64,000 bases of DNA, taken from assembly GCA_020199835.1 (NCBI GenBank), contig JAIVJV010000008.1, positions 1 through 64,000 on the forward strand. The letters run 5' to 3'. Shown here piece by piece: positions 15,784 through 24,147 of this stretch. The translations under genes and the position numbers were made by a program. The notes below the pieces were generated by a model, which saw only the letters and a list, made by a program, of their open reading frames with translations, was not told the origin of the DNA and searched no databases. Position 1 is the first letter of the stretch, and every line of letters starts with the position of its first letter. The stretch is from Acidobacteriota bacterium. Its GTDB lineage: Bacteria > Acidobacteriota > Blastocatellia > Pyrinomonadales > Pyrinomonadaceae.

Positions 15784-18033
15784 ATGAGAAACAGAACGTT
15801 ATCGCGCGCTCCATGTACCGGAAGATTACAAGCAGCACTTGTGTGCGCTTGCGTACTTTTCTGGTGTGTGAGAGTGGAAGCGCAGACGAAGATCCAAGGT
15901 GTGGTTTCGGATCCTACGGGCGCGACGATCGCACAGGCAGCAGTTGTGTTTGAATTTGAGCAGCGGATTGTACGGACTCGTACGGATGCACGTGGATCGT
16001 TCACGCTAACCGTCGGCAGCGGTGACGGAACGTTGATCGTGCAGGCCGCTGGTTTCAGCACTGCGCGGATCAATGTCGGCAGCGAAAAAATTAATGCGCC
16101 GTTGCGAATCACGCTCGAACCCGCCGGTTTGCTCGAACGAATCGTGATCACTGCCGGCGAGGAACGCATTCCGGTTACTCCCACCAGTCAATACTCTCTC
16201 GGGCGGCGCGAGATCGCGACTTCAGGAGCACTCACGATTGATGATGTGTTGCGCCAGACGCCCGGCTTTTCGTTGTTTCGTCGCTCTGGAGGTTTGACCG
16301 CAAACCCGACGACGCAGGGTGTTTCCTTGCGCGGCGTTGGTGCAAATGGCGCGAGTCGCGCGCTCGTTATGTACGACGGCGTGCCGTTGAATAGTCCGTT
16401 TGGCGGGTGGGTTTACTGGAATCGAGTGCCGCGTGTGAGTGTCGAGAGCGCACAAATCTTCAACGGCGGAACGTCAGATTTGTATGGCAGCGGTGCGCTG
16501 GGGGGCGTCATTAATATAACGAGCAATATTACGAGGACGCGGTCCGACGCGAAGTTTCTCGAGCTCGAAGCGTCGGGAGGAAATCTATCGACCGGCGCCG
16601 TGTCGTTGAGTGCTGGATCGTCGTGGGGTGGATTCGGTGTTGGCGTAGATTTCCAGGCGTTGCGGACCGACGGTTATGTGCTCGTGCCTGAAGACCAGCG
16701 TGGCGCGATTGATACTCCGGCTGGCACGTCAGACATCGCTGGGTCGGTAACGTTGTCGAAAAAGTTCGCGTCAAACGCCCATGGGTTTCTGCGACTCGGT
16801 TCATTTGGCGAGAGTCGTCGCAACGGCACGCCGCTGCAAATCAACGACACGCGCATCACGTCGCTCGATCTCGGAACTGACTGGACCACAAATGAAGCCG
16901 GTGATTTTTCTGTTCGTGTTTATGGATCGAGCGAGGTCTTTAATCAGAACTTCACGGCGGTTTCGCTCAATCGAAACTCTGAAACATTGACTAATCGCCA
17001 GCGCAACCCGTCGCAACAAATCGGGTTCGCGTTTCAGTGGCGGCGGTCGGTTGCGGATCGGCATTCCTTGGCGGCCGGTATGGAGGGACGCGATGTTCGC
17101 GGGCACAGCGCGGAGACGTTTGTGCGCGCAGGCGGCCGTCAGCGAACGTTTGGTTTCTTCGCGAATGATTCGGTGCAACTCGGGACGTGGTTGTTGAGTT
17201 TTGGTGGCCGAGTAGATCGTTGGCGCAACTACGAAGGCCTTCTCAACCGCACGAACTTTATCGATCGCACGGAGACGGCGTTTAGTCCGCGGGTTTCCGT
17301 ATTGAAACGGTTTGAGAAGGGGATCTCCGTGAGTGGATCGGTGTATCGCGCGTTTCGCGCGCCGACGCTCAACGAACTCTATCGCAACTTCCGCGTGGGA
17401 AATGTTGTGACGAACGCGAACTCGGAGCTCAGCGCTGAACGGCTCACTGGCGGCGAAATCGGTGCCGGCCTGCAAACGTTCGGCGACGTTCTTTTTGTGC
17501 GCGGTAACGTTTTCTGGAGTCAGATAAACGACTCGATCGCAAACGTCACGCTTTCAACGACGCCTACGCTGATCACGCGTCAACGCCAGAACCTCGGCGC
17601 GATCCGCGCGCGTGGCGTGGAACTCGCGGCCATCGTGAAACCGAATCGTCGTTGGGAAATCGCGAGTGAGTATTTATTGAGTGACACGACCGTGCTGCGT
17701 TTTCCGGCGAATCAGCGGCTCGAGGGGCTGTTCGTGCCGCAGATACCGCGACACCAGTTCAACTTCCAGGTCAGTTACACGGACCAAGGATGGACGGCGG
17801 CCACGCAAGGTCGTTTCGTCAGCAGACAGTTTGACGACGATCTGAACACCCTCACGTTGCGAAGGTTCTTTACACTCGACGCGGAAGTATCGCGCTCAGT
17901 TTCAGAACAAGTGCGTCTATTCGTTGCGCTGCAAAACCTGACCGGCGTGCGCTACGAAATCAGCAGCACGCCGGTCTTCACAGTCGGCCCTCCGGTTTTA
18001 ATCCGCGGCGGTTTCCGCTTGTCGCTCCGCTAG
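15784..18033 (+). CDS. TonB-dependent outer membrane receptor
   Basis: The 749-residue protein starts with a signal peptide (residues 1-33, ending VEAQ). A carboxypeptidase-regulatory-like beta domain follows (about 36-113, IQGVVSDPTGATI through ITLEPAG). Then come a TonB plug (about 135-240, with IDDVLRQTPGF, QGVSLRGVGANG and the GALGGVINI signature) and a long 22-strand-type beta-barrel ending in a C-terminal aromatic/basic strand (GGFRLSLR). The N-terminal extension is typical of Bacteroidetes and acidobacterial transporters for siderophores, vitamins or glycans. The barrel tail resembles the siderophore/cobalamin group. The substrate is unknown, and no inner-membrane transporter is adjacent. 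Confidence 0.9.
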   Translation: MRNRTLSRAPCTGRLQAALVCACVLFWCVRVEAQTKIQGVVSDPTGATIAQAAVVFEFEQRIVRTRTDARGSFTLTVGSGDGTLIVQAAGFSTARINVGSEKINAPLRITLEPAGLLERIVITAGEERIPVTPTSQYSLGRREIATSGALTIDDVLRQTPGFSLFRRSGGLTANPTTQGVSLRGVGANGASRALVMYDGVPLNSPFGGWVYWNRVPRVSVESAQIFNGGTSDLYGSGALGGVINITSNITRTRSDAKFLELEASGGNLSTGAVSLSAGSSWGGFGVGVDFQALRTDGYVLVPEDQRGAIDTPAGTSDIAGSVTLSKKFASNAHGFLRLGSFGESRRNGTPLQINDTRITSLDLGTDWTTNEAGDFSVRVYGSSEVFNQNFTAVSLNRNSETLTNRQRNPSQQIGFAFQWRRSVADRHSLAAGMEGRDVRGHSAETFVRAGGRQRTFGFFANDSVQLGTWLLSFGGRVDRWRNYEGLLNRTNFIDRTETAFSPRVSVLKRFEKGISVSGSVYRAFRAPTLNELYRNFRVGNVVTNANSELSAERLTGGEIGAGLQTFGDVLFVRGNVFWSQINDSIANVTLSTTPTLITRQRQNLGAIRARGVELAAIVKPNRRWEIASEYLLSDTTVLRFPANQRLEGLFVPQIPRHQFNFQVSYTDQGWTAATQGRFVSRQFDDDLNTLTLRRFFTLDAEVSRSVSEQVRLFVALQNLTGVRYEISSTPVFTVGPPVLIRGGFRLSLR

Positions 18034-18093
18034 TTCACACAGCTCGTTCTAGTTCACAACAAATGTTGGCCTCGGCTCTGCCGCCGGGTGTGA

Positions 18094-18112
18094 GGCGAGG
18101 CTCTGCCTCGCC
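18094..18112 (+). terminator. Hairpin after the TonB receptor gene
   Basis: GGCGAGGC (18094-18101) pairs with GCCTCGCC (18105-18112) around a TCT loop, 60 bases after the receptor stop. There is no T tract. The surrounding GC-rich text (GGCTCTGCCGCC before, GGGCTCGGCCCG after) suggests a dispersed intergenic palindromic repeat that also serves both convergent genes as a transcription end. Confidence 0.5.
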
Positions 18113-18170
18113 GTACTCCGCCAAAAGAACAAGCGGCTTAGCCCCTCGTTCGGGCTCGGCCCGATACTGA

Positions 18171-18965
18171 CTAGTCTTTCCCCGAACCCGGTGCGGCTTT
18201 CTTTTTGTGTTGTTCGGCTAACATTCCCGCGGGCGTGATGCTCGCCACCGTGGTCATAACCTTGTTCTTCAATCCGCTCACGACGTCACCGTCGCCGCGC
18301 ATCATCGCGTCGAAACCGGCCTTAGCCACGTCAACCGGGTCGTCTTTCTTCCCTTGTCCAACCTTCGTATCGGTCATGCCCGCGCGTTCGAAGAACTCGG
18401 TGTCGGTGGCGCCCGGCATCAGGCAGGTCACCGTCACTTCGGTTTCCTCCAACTCCGAGCGCAGCGCGAAAGAAAACGAATCGATGAAAGCCTTGCTGGC
18501 GTTATAAACCGCGTTGTAGGTTCCCGGCGTGTAACCCGCAACCGAGCCCGTGATCAAAATGCGACCGTGCCCGCGTTGCCGCATATCGCGACCCACCCTT
18601 TGAATCAGATCAATGGTGCCGGTGATGTTTGTATTGATCACGTGCCGCACGTCGTCGAAGTTCTGATCGAGAAAAGCGCCGCCGAGACCGTGTCCGGCGT
18701 TCGCTAGTAAGTATTCAACCGGCCGGCCACGGGCGGCTTCATAAAACCTGTCCACGCCTTCGCGCGTCGCGAGATCCGCTTCCATCGACTCAACCTCGAC
18801 GCCGTAATTGCGAAACTGCTTCGCAGCGTCGTGAATCTTTGGCTCATCCGCCACGACCAGCAAATCCAAACCTTCTTTTGCGCAACAGATCGCGAGTTCG
18901 TAGCCGATGCCAACTGAGGCGCCGGTCACCATCGCGAGTGCTCCATTCGTTTCATTAGAACTCAT
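18171..18965 (-). CDS. Short-chain dehydrogenase/reductase
   Basis: The start is taken at the ATG at 18965 because GAGGGG lies nine bases before it; an ATG at 18974 is too close to that site. The 264-residue protein shows the SDR NAD(P) motif TGASVGIG near the N-terminus, the NAG motif in LLANAGHG, the catalytic Ser in ITGSVAGYT and the YxxxK pair in YNASK. The C-terminal 35 residues are a basic extension ending in a KKK cluster. The family reduces or oxidises a wide range of alcohols and ketones; the substrate is unknown. It is a single gene convergent with the TonB receptor. Confidence 0.88.
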   Translation of the reverse strand: MSSNETNGALAMVTGASVGIGYELAICCAKEGLDLLVVADEPKIHDAAKQFRNYGVEVESMEADLATREGVDRFYEAARGRPVEYLLANAGHGLGGAFLDQNFDDVRHVINTNITGTIDLIQRVGRDMRQRGHGRILITGSVAGYTPGTYNAVYNASKAFIDSFSFALRSELEETEVTVTCLMPGATDTEFFERAGMTDTKVGQGKKDDPVDVAKAGFDAMMRGDGDVVSGLKNKVMTTVASITPAGMLAEQHKKKAAPGSGKD

Positions 18966-19076
18966 AAACACCATCCCCTCGTTCGTTTTGTAAGTTTCCA
19001 GTACATGATTGCTCAGACTCTCAAACGTTATTGCAATCCATCGACCAGTTCCTTCAGTGCGATCCCAAAAGTCGCT

Positions 19077-19808
19077 TCAGCCCAATCCTAAAAGTCGCTT
19101 TAGCTCCCCCGCGTTCTTCACCGCTTCGCCACCGGGATCGTTGTTGAAGTAAAGGTAAATCGCTGAGAGCCGCCCTGACCAATCCTCTATTAGCCTCGCC
19201 CACTCGCGCAGCTGTTCAGACGAATACGAGCCGAAGTATTTCGCGCTCGTCGGTCCATGAAAGCGAATGTAAGTGAAGTTCGCCGTGATCTCGTGCGGGA
19301 TTTTCATGTCGGCGAAGTCGTGTATGCAAAAGGCCGTCTTGTGCCGGCGCAAGAGCGCGAAGACTTCCGGCACGAGCCACGATTCATCCCGAATTTCGAT
19401 CACGTACTTGTGCCGCTTTGGCAGCGACTCGAGAAACTCCGACAGTCGCTCTACGTTCACTTTCCAGCGCGGCGGCAGTTGAAACAGAATTGGCCCAAGC
19501 TTTCGGCCGAGCCGATCGGCGACGAGAAAAAACTTCTCGCTCGACGGCCGCGGATCTTTCAGCTTCTTCATGTGCGTGATGAAGCGGCTTCCTTTAACTG
19601 CAAACAGGAAATTGGGCGGCGACGATTCGCGCCAGTTGTCGAAGGTCTTCGCGGAGGGAAGATGATAGAAGCTGTTGTTGATCTCGACGGTGTCGAAGTG
19701 TTGCGCGTAAAAGTCGAACATGCGGGACGGTGGTGTACCCGCTGGATAGAACACGTCGTCGAGCCAATGTTTGTAGTGCCAGCCGGATGTACCGATGTGG
19801 ATCTTCAT
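19077..19808 (-). CDS. DUF72 (YecE-like) protein
   Basis: The 243-residue protein has the family's TIM-barrel signatures: IGTSGWHYKHW at the N-terminus, FYAQHFDTVEINNSFYHLP, FAVKGSRFITHMKKL and, near the C-terminus, the characteristic YLYFNNDPGGEAVKNA. DUF72 proteins are widespread and structurally related to endonuclease IV-type barrels; the biochemical role is not settled. The start overlaps the last four bases of the upstream YcaQ-like gene, so the two are translationally coupled. This supports a nucleic-acid-maintenance link, which remains inference. Confidence 0.88.
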   Translation of the reverse strand: MKIHIGTSGWHYKHWLDDVFYPAGTPPSRMFDFYAQHFDTVEINNSFYHLPSAKTFDNWRESSPPNFLFAVKGSRFITHMKKLKDPRPSSEKFFLVADRLGRKLGPILFQLPPRWKVNVERLSEFLESLPKRHKYVIEIRDESWLVPEVFALLRRHKTAFCIHDFADMKIPHEITANFTYIRFHGPTSAKYFGSYSSEQLREWARLIEDWSGRLSAIYLYFNNDPGGEAVKNAGELKRLLGLG

Positions 19809-20908
19809 TGCAAGCCCAAAAACACGCGCATCCGATCCACTTCAGCCCCCAATTCCCGTTTGTAGGATCGCTCGCGCGGCGGCGATCCTACGTAACCAAT
19901 GTCACATTCGAGTGCGCCATTCTTCACGGCGACGTTAGCCCAGCCGATGACGGAATCGCGCCAGAGCAGCGGCATAGCGTAGTAACCAAGCTTGCGTTTT
20001 GCGATGGGCGTGTAGGCTTCGAAGCGATATTCCCAGTTCCATAAAAGCTCGAACCGCTTACGATCGTGGACCAGCGGATCAAACGGCGCGAGCAGCCGCA
20101 CAACCTCAGATGCCTCATGTCCAGGCACACTCTCGTCCGCCGGAAAAGACCAATCAACACCAGCATGCACATGCGCCAACCGCTTCTTCGCGCGCGTTAA
20201 TGCATCCGTCAAATCCGCGGCCCACTGCGGCGCCGCATAGCGCAACCGGCGAACGTAGTAAGTCAAACTCGAGGCCGGTAACGGCGCGTAAATCATCACC
20301 ACCGCATCGACCAGCGCATCGACGCGCGTACGCCGTTCAGCCGCACTGATCCGTTGCCGCTCCACTTCGCGTGGTCCGTAAATCCTGATTCCCTTCTCCC
20401 GCCGCAACACGCGTAACATCCCGCGATAGTGCATCGCATCCATCAAATGCGTGGTTGCGTTTGACGAACCGCCCCAGTAATTCGTCACCTTGCCGTGCGC
20501 GAAATATTCGTCAACTTCGCGCGGGTGAACAGAGCCACGCTCACGGACAAACTCCAGGATCATTTGCGCACGCTTCCTGGCGCCGCGCGAGAGCGGCGTA
20601 TCCACTCGTGAGAACGGCGTATCGATGCGTGGGTGCATCAGCGAATAGAGCGTTCGCGAAACGTACCCATAGTTGATGAAGAAATCCTCTTCGACGTCGA
20701 GCGTCGCGTATCGGCGCTCGAGTTCACCTGCTGTGTAGTTGTTGACTCGCTGTCGGAGGATGAGGTCCTGCGCCCGCGCGGGTGCGCGGATGGGATCCGC
20801 CTGAACGAATCCCATCTTGTGCAACGCGGTCTTTAGATCGGTGGGTTTGAAGAAGTTTCGCGCGACTGTGAAACGCCGCAGCTCGTCGAGCGTGATCGAT
20901 TCAGCCAC
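19805..20908 (-). CDS. YcaQ-like winged-helix DNA glycosylase family protein
   Basis: The 367-residue protein belongs to the HTH_42/YcaQ family. An N-terminal winged helix (LRRFTVARNFF..LHKMGFVQADPI) is followed by the LILRQR segment and tandem winged-helix repeats. The signature after Gly-Phe-Val is Q-A-D, which fits the QxD variant described for the YcaQ branch, as opposed to the QxQ motif of AlkZ. Characterised relatives are glycosylases that unhook interstrand DNA crosslinks or remove bulky alkyl adducts. It is coupled downstream to the DUF72 gene and follows the S9 peptidase stop-to-start by three bases. Confidence 0.8.
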   Translation of the reverse strand: MAESITLDELRRFTVARNFFKPTDLKTALHKMGFVQADPIRAPARAQDLILRQRVNNYTAGELERRYATLDVEEDFFINYGYVSRTLYSLMHPRIDTPFSRVDTPLSRGARKRAQMILEFVRERGSVHPREVDEYFAHGKVTNYWGGSSNATTHLMDAMHYRGMLRVLRREKGIRIYGPREVERQRISAAERRTRVDALVDAVVMIYAPLPASSLTYYVRRLRYAAPQWAADLTDALTRAKKRLAHVHAGVDWSFPADESVPGHEASEVVRLLAPFDPLVHDRKRFELLWNWEYRFEAYTPIAKRKLGYYAMPLLWRDSVIGWANVAVKNGALECDIGYVGSPPRERSYKRELGAEVDRMRVFLGLQ

Positions 20909-20911
20909 AGA

Positions 20912-22906
20912 TCAGTTTCGCGAAGTCTGCGCGTTCTTGCCGATGTGCTTTTCAAACCATTCGAGGTTTGCGTTCATCGCCGCTAACTGCATCTTCGGTT
21001 CGTTTGGTCCATGCGGCTGCCGCGGCAACACGAGCATTCGCGTCGGCACGCCTTTTACTTTGAGCGCGTTGTAAAACTCGTAGCCTTGCGAGATCGGGAC
21101 ACGCACGTCAGCCTCGCCGTGTTGAATCATCGTCGGCGTCGTGACGTTTTTGACGTTGAAGATCGGCGAGTGCTTTTGATAAACGTCGAGCAGTTCCCAG
21201 AACTGTCCGCCGAAGTAATCGGGAACAAACGCGGGAATGTCCGCCGTGCCGTTGAAACTCATCAGGTTTGTGACCGGCGCGCCCGCAGACGCGGCTTTGA
21301 AGCGGTTCGTTTGCGTGACGATCCACGAGGTCATGAAACCGCCGTAGCTCCAGCCCATCACGCCGAGACGCTCGGGATCCGCAACGCCCATCTCAATGAC
21401 GCGATCGACTCCGGTCATCAAATCCTGGTAATCGCCGACGCCCCAGTCCTTTGTATTCGCGCGTCGAAACTCAACGCCGTAACCACTCGAACCGCGCGGG
21501 TTCGGTCGCAGGATCGCGTAACCACGCGAGGCAAATGTCGCGAGCGGATAGGAGCCACGGCCGCCAAGGAACGTCTGCACAAAGACTCCCGCTGGTCCAC
21601 CGTGAATGTTCAGGATCAATGGGACGCGTTGTCCGGCTTGATAACCGACCGGATAAGTCAACAAACCTTCAATCTCTTTTCCATCTTTGGATTTCCAGCG
21701 AATGACTTCGGTGCGGCCAACCGGCGGTATGTTCGAACCAGCGTTGACGCGCGTGATCTGCACCGGAGTGAACTCGTTAACGGATGCGATGTAAGCGTCA
21801 GCCGGAGTGTCCGATGTTTGACGAGTGAAACCAAACGTCGTGCCGCCGCGGTTAAGATTCATTCCGCCGAGCACCGCAGGCGTCGTTTTGATTTCCTCGA
21901 TGCGATTCGCAGCAACGTCTAAAGCATAAAGCTGCGTGCCCGTACCTTTCGCTTCAGTGAAGTAGATGCGCTTGCTGTCGGCAGACCATCCCGCGATACC
22001 GGGCTGGCCGTCGTAAGAAGCCATAAGGCTCTTCGGTTGTCCTCCGGTGGCTGGAAAGATCTGGATGGTGCCACTCTGCGCCCAACGCGGCGGATTGTCG
22101 CTGACGACGACGGCAATCGATTTTCCATCCGGCGAATAGAACGGAGAATCTTCTGCGCCTGGCGAGTTAGCCAGCACTGAAACGTTGCCGCTTGCCACCT
22201 CAACGATCGACGCGTCTGCAGTGGGCCAATCGTTAGCGACCGGCGATTTACTATGACTGAACGCGATGCGCGAACTGTCAGGCGCCCAGTCAAACTGGCC
22301 GACGTGGTAATTACCGGTCGTGAGCTTGCGCGGCTCACGTTTGCCATTGGCGTCCTTCTGCACCGGAACGACGTAGAGCCGCGCCATCTTCAGGTTTTCA
22401 TCAACCCAGCGGAAGTCGTTCTTGCCCTTGTCGTTCTTCTCTTCGTCTTCAGTTTTCGGATCAGACATCGTGTATGCGATGTGCCGGCCGTCGGGGGACC
22501 ACTCGAAGTTAGATACTCCACTCTTTAGATCCGTCAACGGCTCGGCCTCACCACCTTCCATACTGAGCCGATAGAGATTGTTTCTGTTGTCTTTGCGGTT
22601 CGACAAAAACGCGATCCACTTACCGTCGGGTGACCACTTCGGATTTGTCGACGACTTTTCGCCAAACGTTAGCTGCGTGCTTTGCTTCGTGGCGACGGTG
22701 GCGATCCAGATCTGTGTAACAAACTCGCTCTTGTCTGCGGCCATCACCGCTTCGTTGACGGTGTAGAGGACGCGGCTGCCATCGGGCGACACTCGTGGTT
22801 GGCCGACGGCTTTAAGTTTTAACTGCATCTCCGGGGTCCACGTTTGCGCGGACGCGGCGGAGACAAAAAGGACGACGAGAATTGAAGCAGCAGTCAGGGC
22901 TTTCAT
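20912..22906 (-). CDS. Secreted prolyl-oligopeptidase-family (S9) peptidase
   Basis: The 664-residue protein begins with a signal peptide (residues 1-20, ending ASAQ). The N-terminal half (about 30-390) is a beta-propeller made of PD40-type repeats (PRVSPDGSRVLY, PKWSPDGKWIAF, FEWSPDGRHIAY). The C-terminal half is an alpha/beta hydrolase with Ser520 in GWSYGG, Asp600 in HGEADVRV and His632 in QPHGPNE, a complete catalytic triad. It should release dipeptides or acyl-amino acids from short peptides outside the cytoplasm. Three bases separate it from the downstream YcaQ-like gene, but the link may be only transcriptional. Confidence 0.92.
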   Translation of the reverse strand: MKALTAASILVVLFVSAASAQTWTPEMQLKLKAVGQPRVSPDGSRVLYTVNEAVMAADKSEFVTQIWIATVATKQSTQLTFGEKSSTNPKWSPDGKWIAFLSNRKDNRNNLYRLSMEGGEAEPLTDLKSGVSNFEWSPDGRHIAYTMSDPKTEDEEKNDKGKNDFRWVDENLKMARLYVVPVQKDANGKREPRKLTTGNYHVGQFDWAPDSSRIAFSHSKSPVANDWPTADASIVEVASGNVSVLANSPGAEDSPFYSPDGKSIAVVVSDNPPRWAQSGTIQIFPATGGQPKSLMASYDGQPGIAGWSADSKRIYFTEAKGTGTQLYALDVAANRIEEIKTTPAVLGGMNLNRGGTTFGFTRQTSDTPADAYIASVNEFTPVQITRVNAGSNIPPVGRTEVIRWKSKDGKEIEGLLTYPVGYQAGQRVPLILNIHGGPAGVFVQTFLGGRGSYPLATFASRGYAILRPNPRGSSGYGVEFRRANTKDWGVGDYQDLMTGVDRVIEMGVADPERLGVMGWSYGGFMTSWIVTQTNRFKAASAGAPVTNLMSFNGTADIPAFVPDYFGGQFWELLDVYQKHSPIFNVKNVTTPTMIQHGEADVRVPISQGYEFYNALKVKGVPTRMLVLPRQPHGPNEPKMQLAAMNANLEWFEKHIGKNAQTSRN

Positions 22907-22989
22907 GATGGGTTTCTCCTGAAGTGATGTGGCGGATCTTTTACCACAGTTCCACGGATTTCACACACGTTTTTGAACGCGCTAAGCCA

Positions 22990-23070
22990 ACCGATATGGA
23001 ACCGGAGGCGGATCTCTGGATCGTTGGCGTTGATGGCAGTAACATGAGGCTCCTCGTACAAAACGGGTTT
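22990..23070 (+). pseudogene. Possible beta-propeller gene fragment
   Basis: The short stretch encodes MEPEADLWIVGVDGSNMRLL, which reads like one blade of a TolB/PD40 propeller (D-L-W-x-V..DGSN). It has no matching upstream or downstream part and lies in the divergent promoter gap between the S9 peptidase and the dehydratase. It may be a remnant of a duplicated propeller gene or chance. Confidence is low. Confidence 0.25.
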
Positions 23071-23077
23071 GAGCGTC

Positions 23078-24031
23078 ATGGGCCAGGTGATCTCTTTAGC
23101 CGCAATTGAAGAAGCTCGCAGCGTGATCGCGAACACCGCGATTCGCACGCCGCTCGTGCGCCTCAACGTCGATGACGCGCCGGCGGAAATCTATCTCAAA
23201 CTCGAAAACCTGCAACCAATCGGATCGTTCAAGATCCGTGGCGCGGCGAACGCAATTGCGCGGTTGTCGGCGGCCGACTTGGAACGTGGCGTGGTGACGG
23301 CGTCAGCGGGCAACATGGCCCAGGGCGTCGCGTGGTGTGCGCGTTCGCTCCGGATTCCGTGTACGGTGATCGCGCCGGAGACTGCGCCGGATACGAAGAT
23401 CGCGGCGATCGAGCGGCTTGGCGGGCGTGTTATCAAGGTGTCGTTCGCCGAGTGGTGGCGCGCGTTTGAAGAGCGGTCGTATCCAGGTATTGATGGTACG
23501 TTCGTGCATGCGTTTGACGATCCGCATGTGATGGCGGGTAACGGGACGATCGCGTTGGAGATCCTGGAAGACTTGCCTGACGTGGATGCGGTCGTGATTC
23601 CGTGGGGCGGTGGTGGACTGACGTGTGGAACCGCTTCGGCATTGAGGGAGTTGAGGCCCAGTTGCAGGATCTTCGCGGCGGAAGTTGAAACTGCCGCGCC
23701 GCTGGTGGCATCGTTAGCCGCGGGCTCGCCGGTTGAGATCGGTTACCAACCGTCATGGGTCGACGGCATTGGCGCGAAAGCCGTGTTTCCACAGATGTTC
23801 GAACGCGCGCGTCAGTTGATCGATGGCTCTTTAGTCGCGGACTTAGACTCCGTCGCCAACGCATTGCGCCTGATGATCACACGCAACCACATCGTGGCCG
23901 AAGGCGCCGGCGCCTGCCCCGTTGCGTGCGCGGTAACGGGCAAGGCCGGTACTGGAAAGATCGTCTGCATCGTCTCAGGCGGCAACATCGACGCTGCAAA
24001 ACTTTCTCACCTACTTACAAGCAAACTCTAG
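23078..24031 (+). CDS. Threonine/serine dehydratase-like PLP enzyme
   Basis: Start at the ATG at 23078; a TTG three codons earlier is possible. The 317-residue protein is a fold-type II PLP enzyme. The Schiff-base lysine lies in GSFKIRGA, the Ser/Gly substrate loop in ASAGNMAQG, the phosphate-binding glycine loop in PWGGGGL and the C-terminal SGGNID loop near the pyridine nitrogen. Catabolic threonine deaminases and serine racemases share this layout. There is no C-terminal ACT regulatory domain, so it resembles the short catabolic form. Deamination of Thr/Ser to 2-oxo acids is the likely reaction; racemase activity cannot be excluded. No clear ribosome site precedes it. Confidence 0.87.
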   Translation: MGQVISLAAIEEARSVIANTAIRTPLVRLNVDDAPAEIYLKLENLQPIGSFKIRGAANAIARLSAADLERGVVTASAGNMAQGVAWCARSLRIPCTVIAPETAPDTKIAAIERLGGRVIKVSFAEWWRAFEERSYPGIDGTFVHAFDDPHVMAGNGTIALEILEDLPDVDAVVIPWGGGGLTCGTASALRELRPSCRIFAAEVETAAPLVASLAAGSPVEIGYQPSWVDGIGAKAVFPQMFERARQLIDGSLVADLDSVANALRLMITRNHIVAEGAGACPVACAVTGKAGTGKIVCIVSGGNIDAAKLSHLLTSKL

Positions 24032-24147
24032 CAATACAACGGATAAATACTACCGTTGCACTTCGGAAATACCTTTGTGACGACCTGCTGACATAACGAT
24101 CAACTAAACAAACACGGGAACCAACGAGCAGGGGAAAGGAGAAAGCT

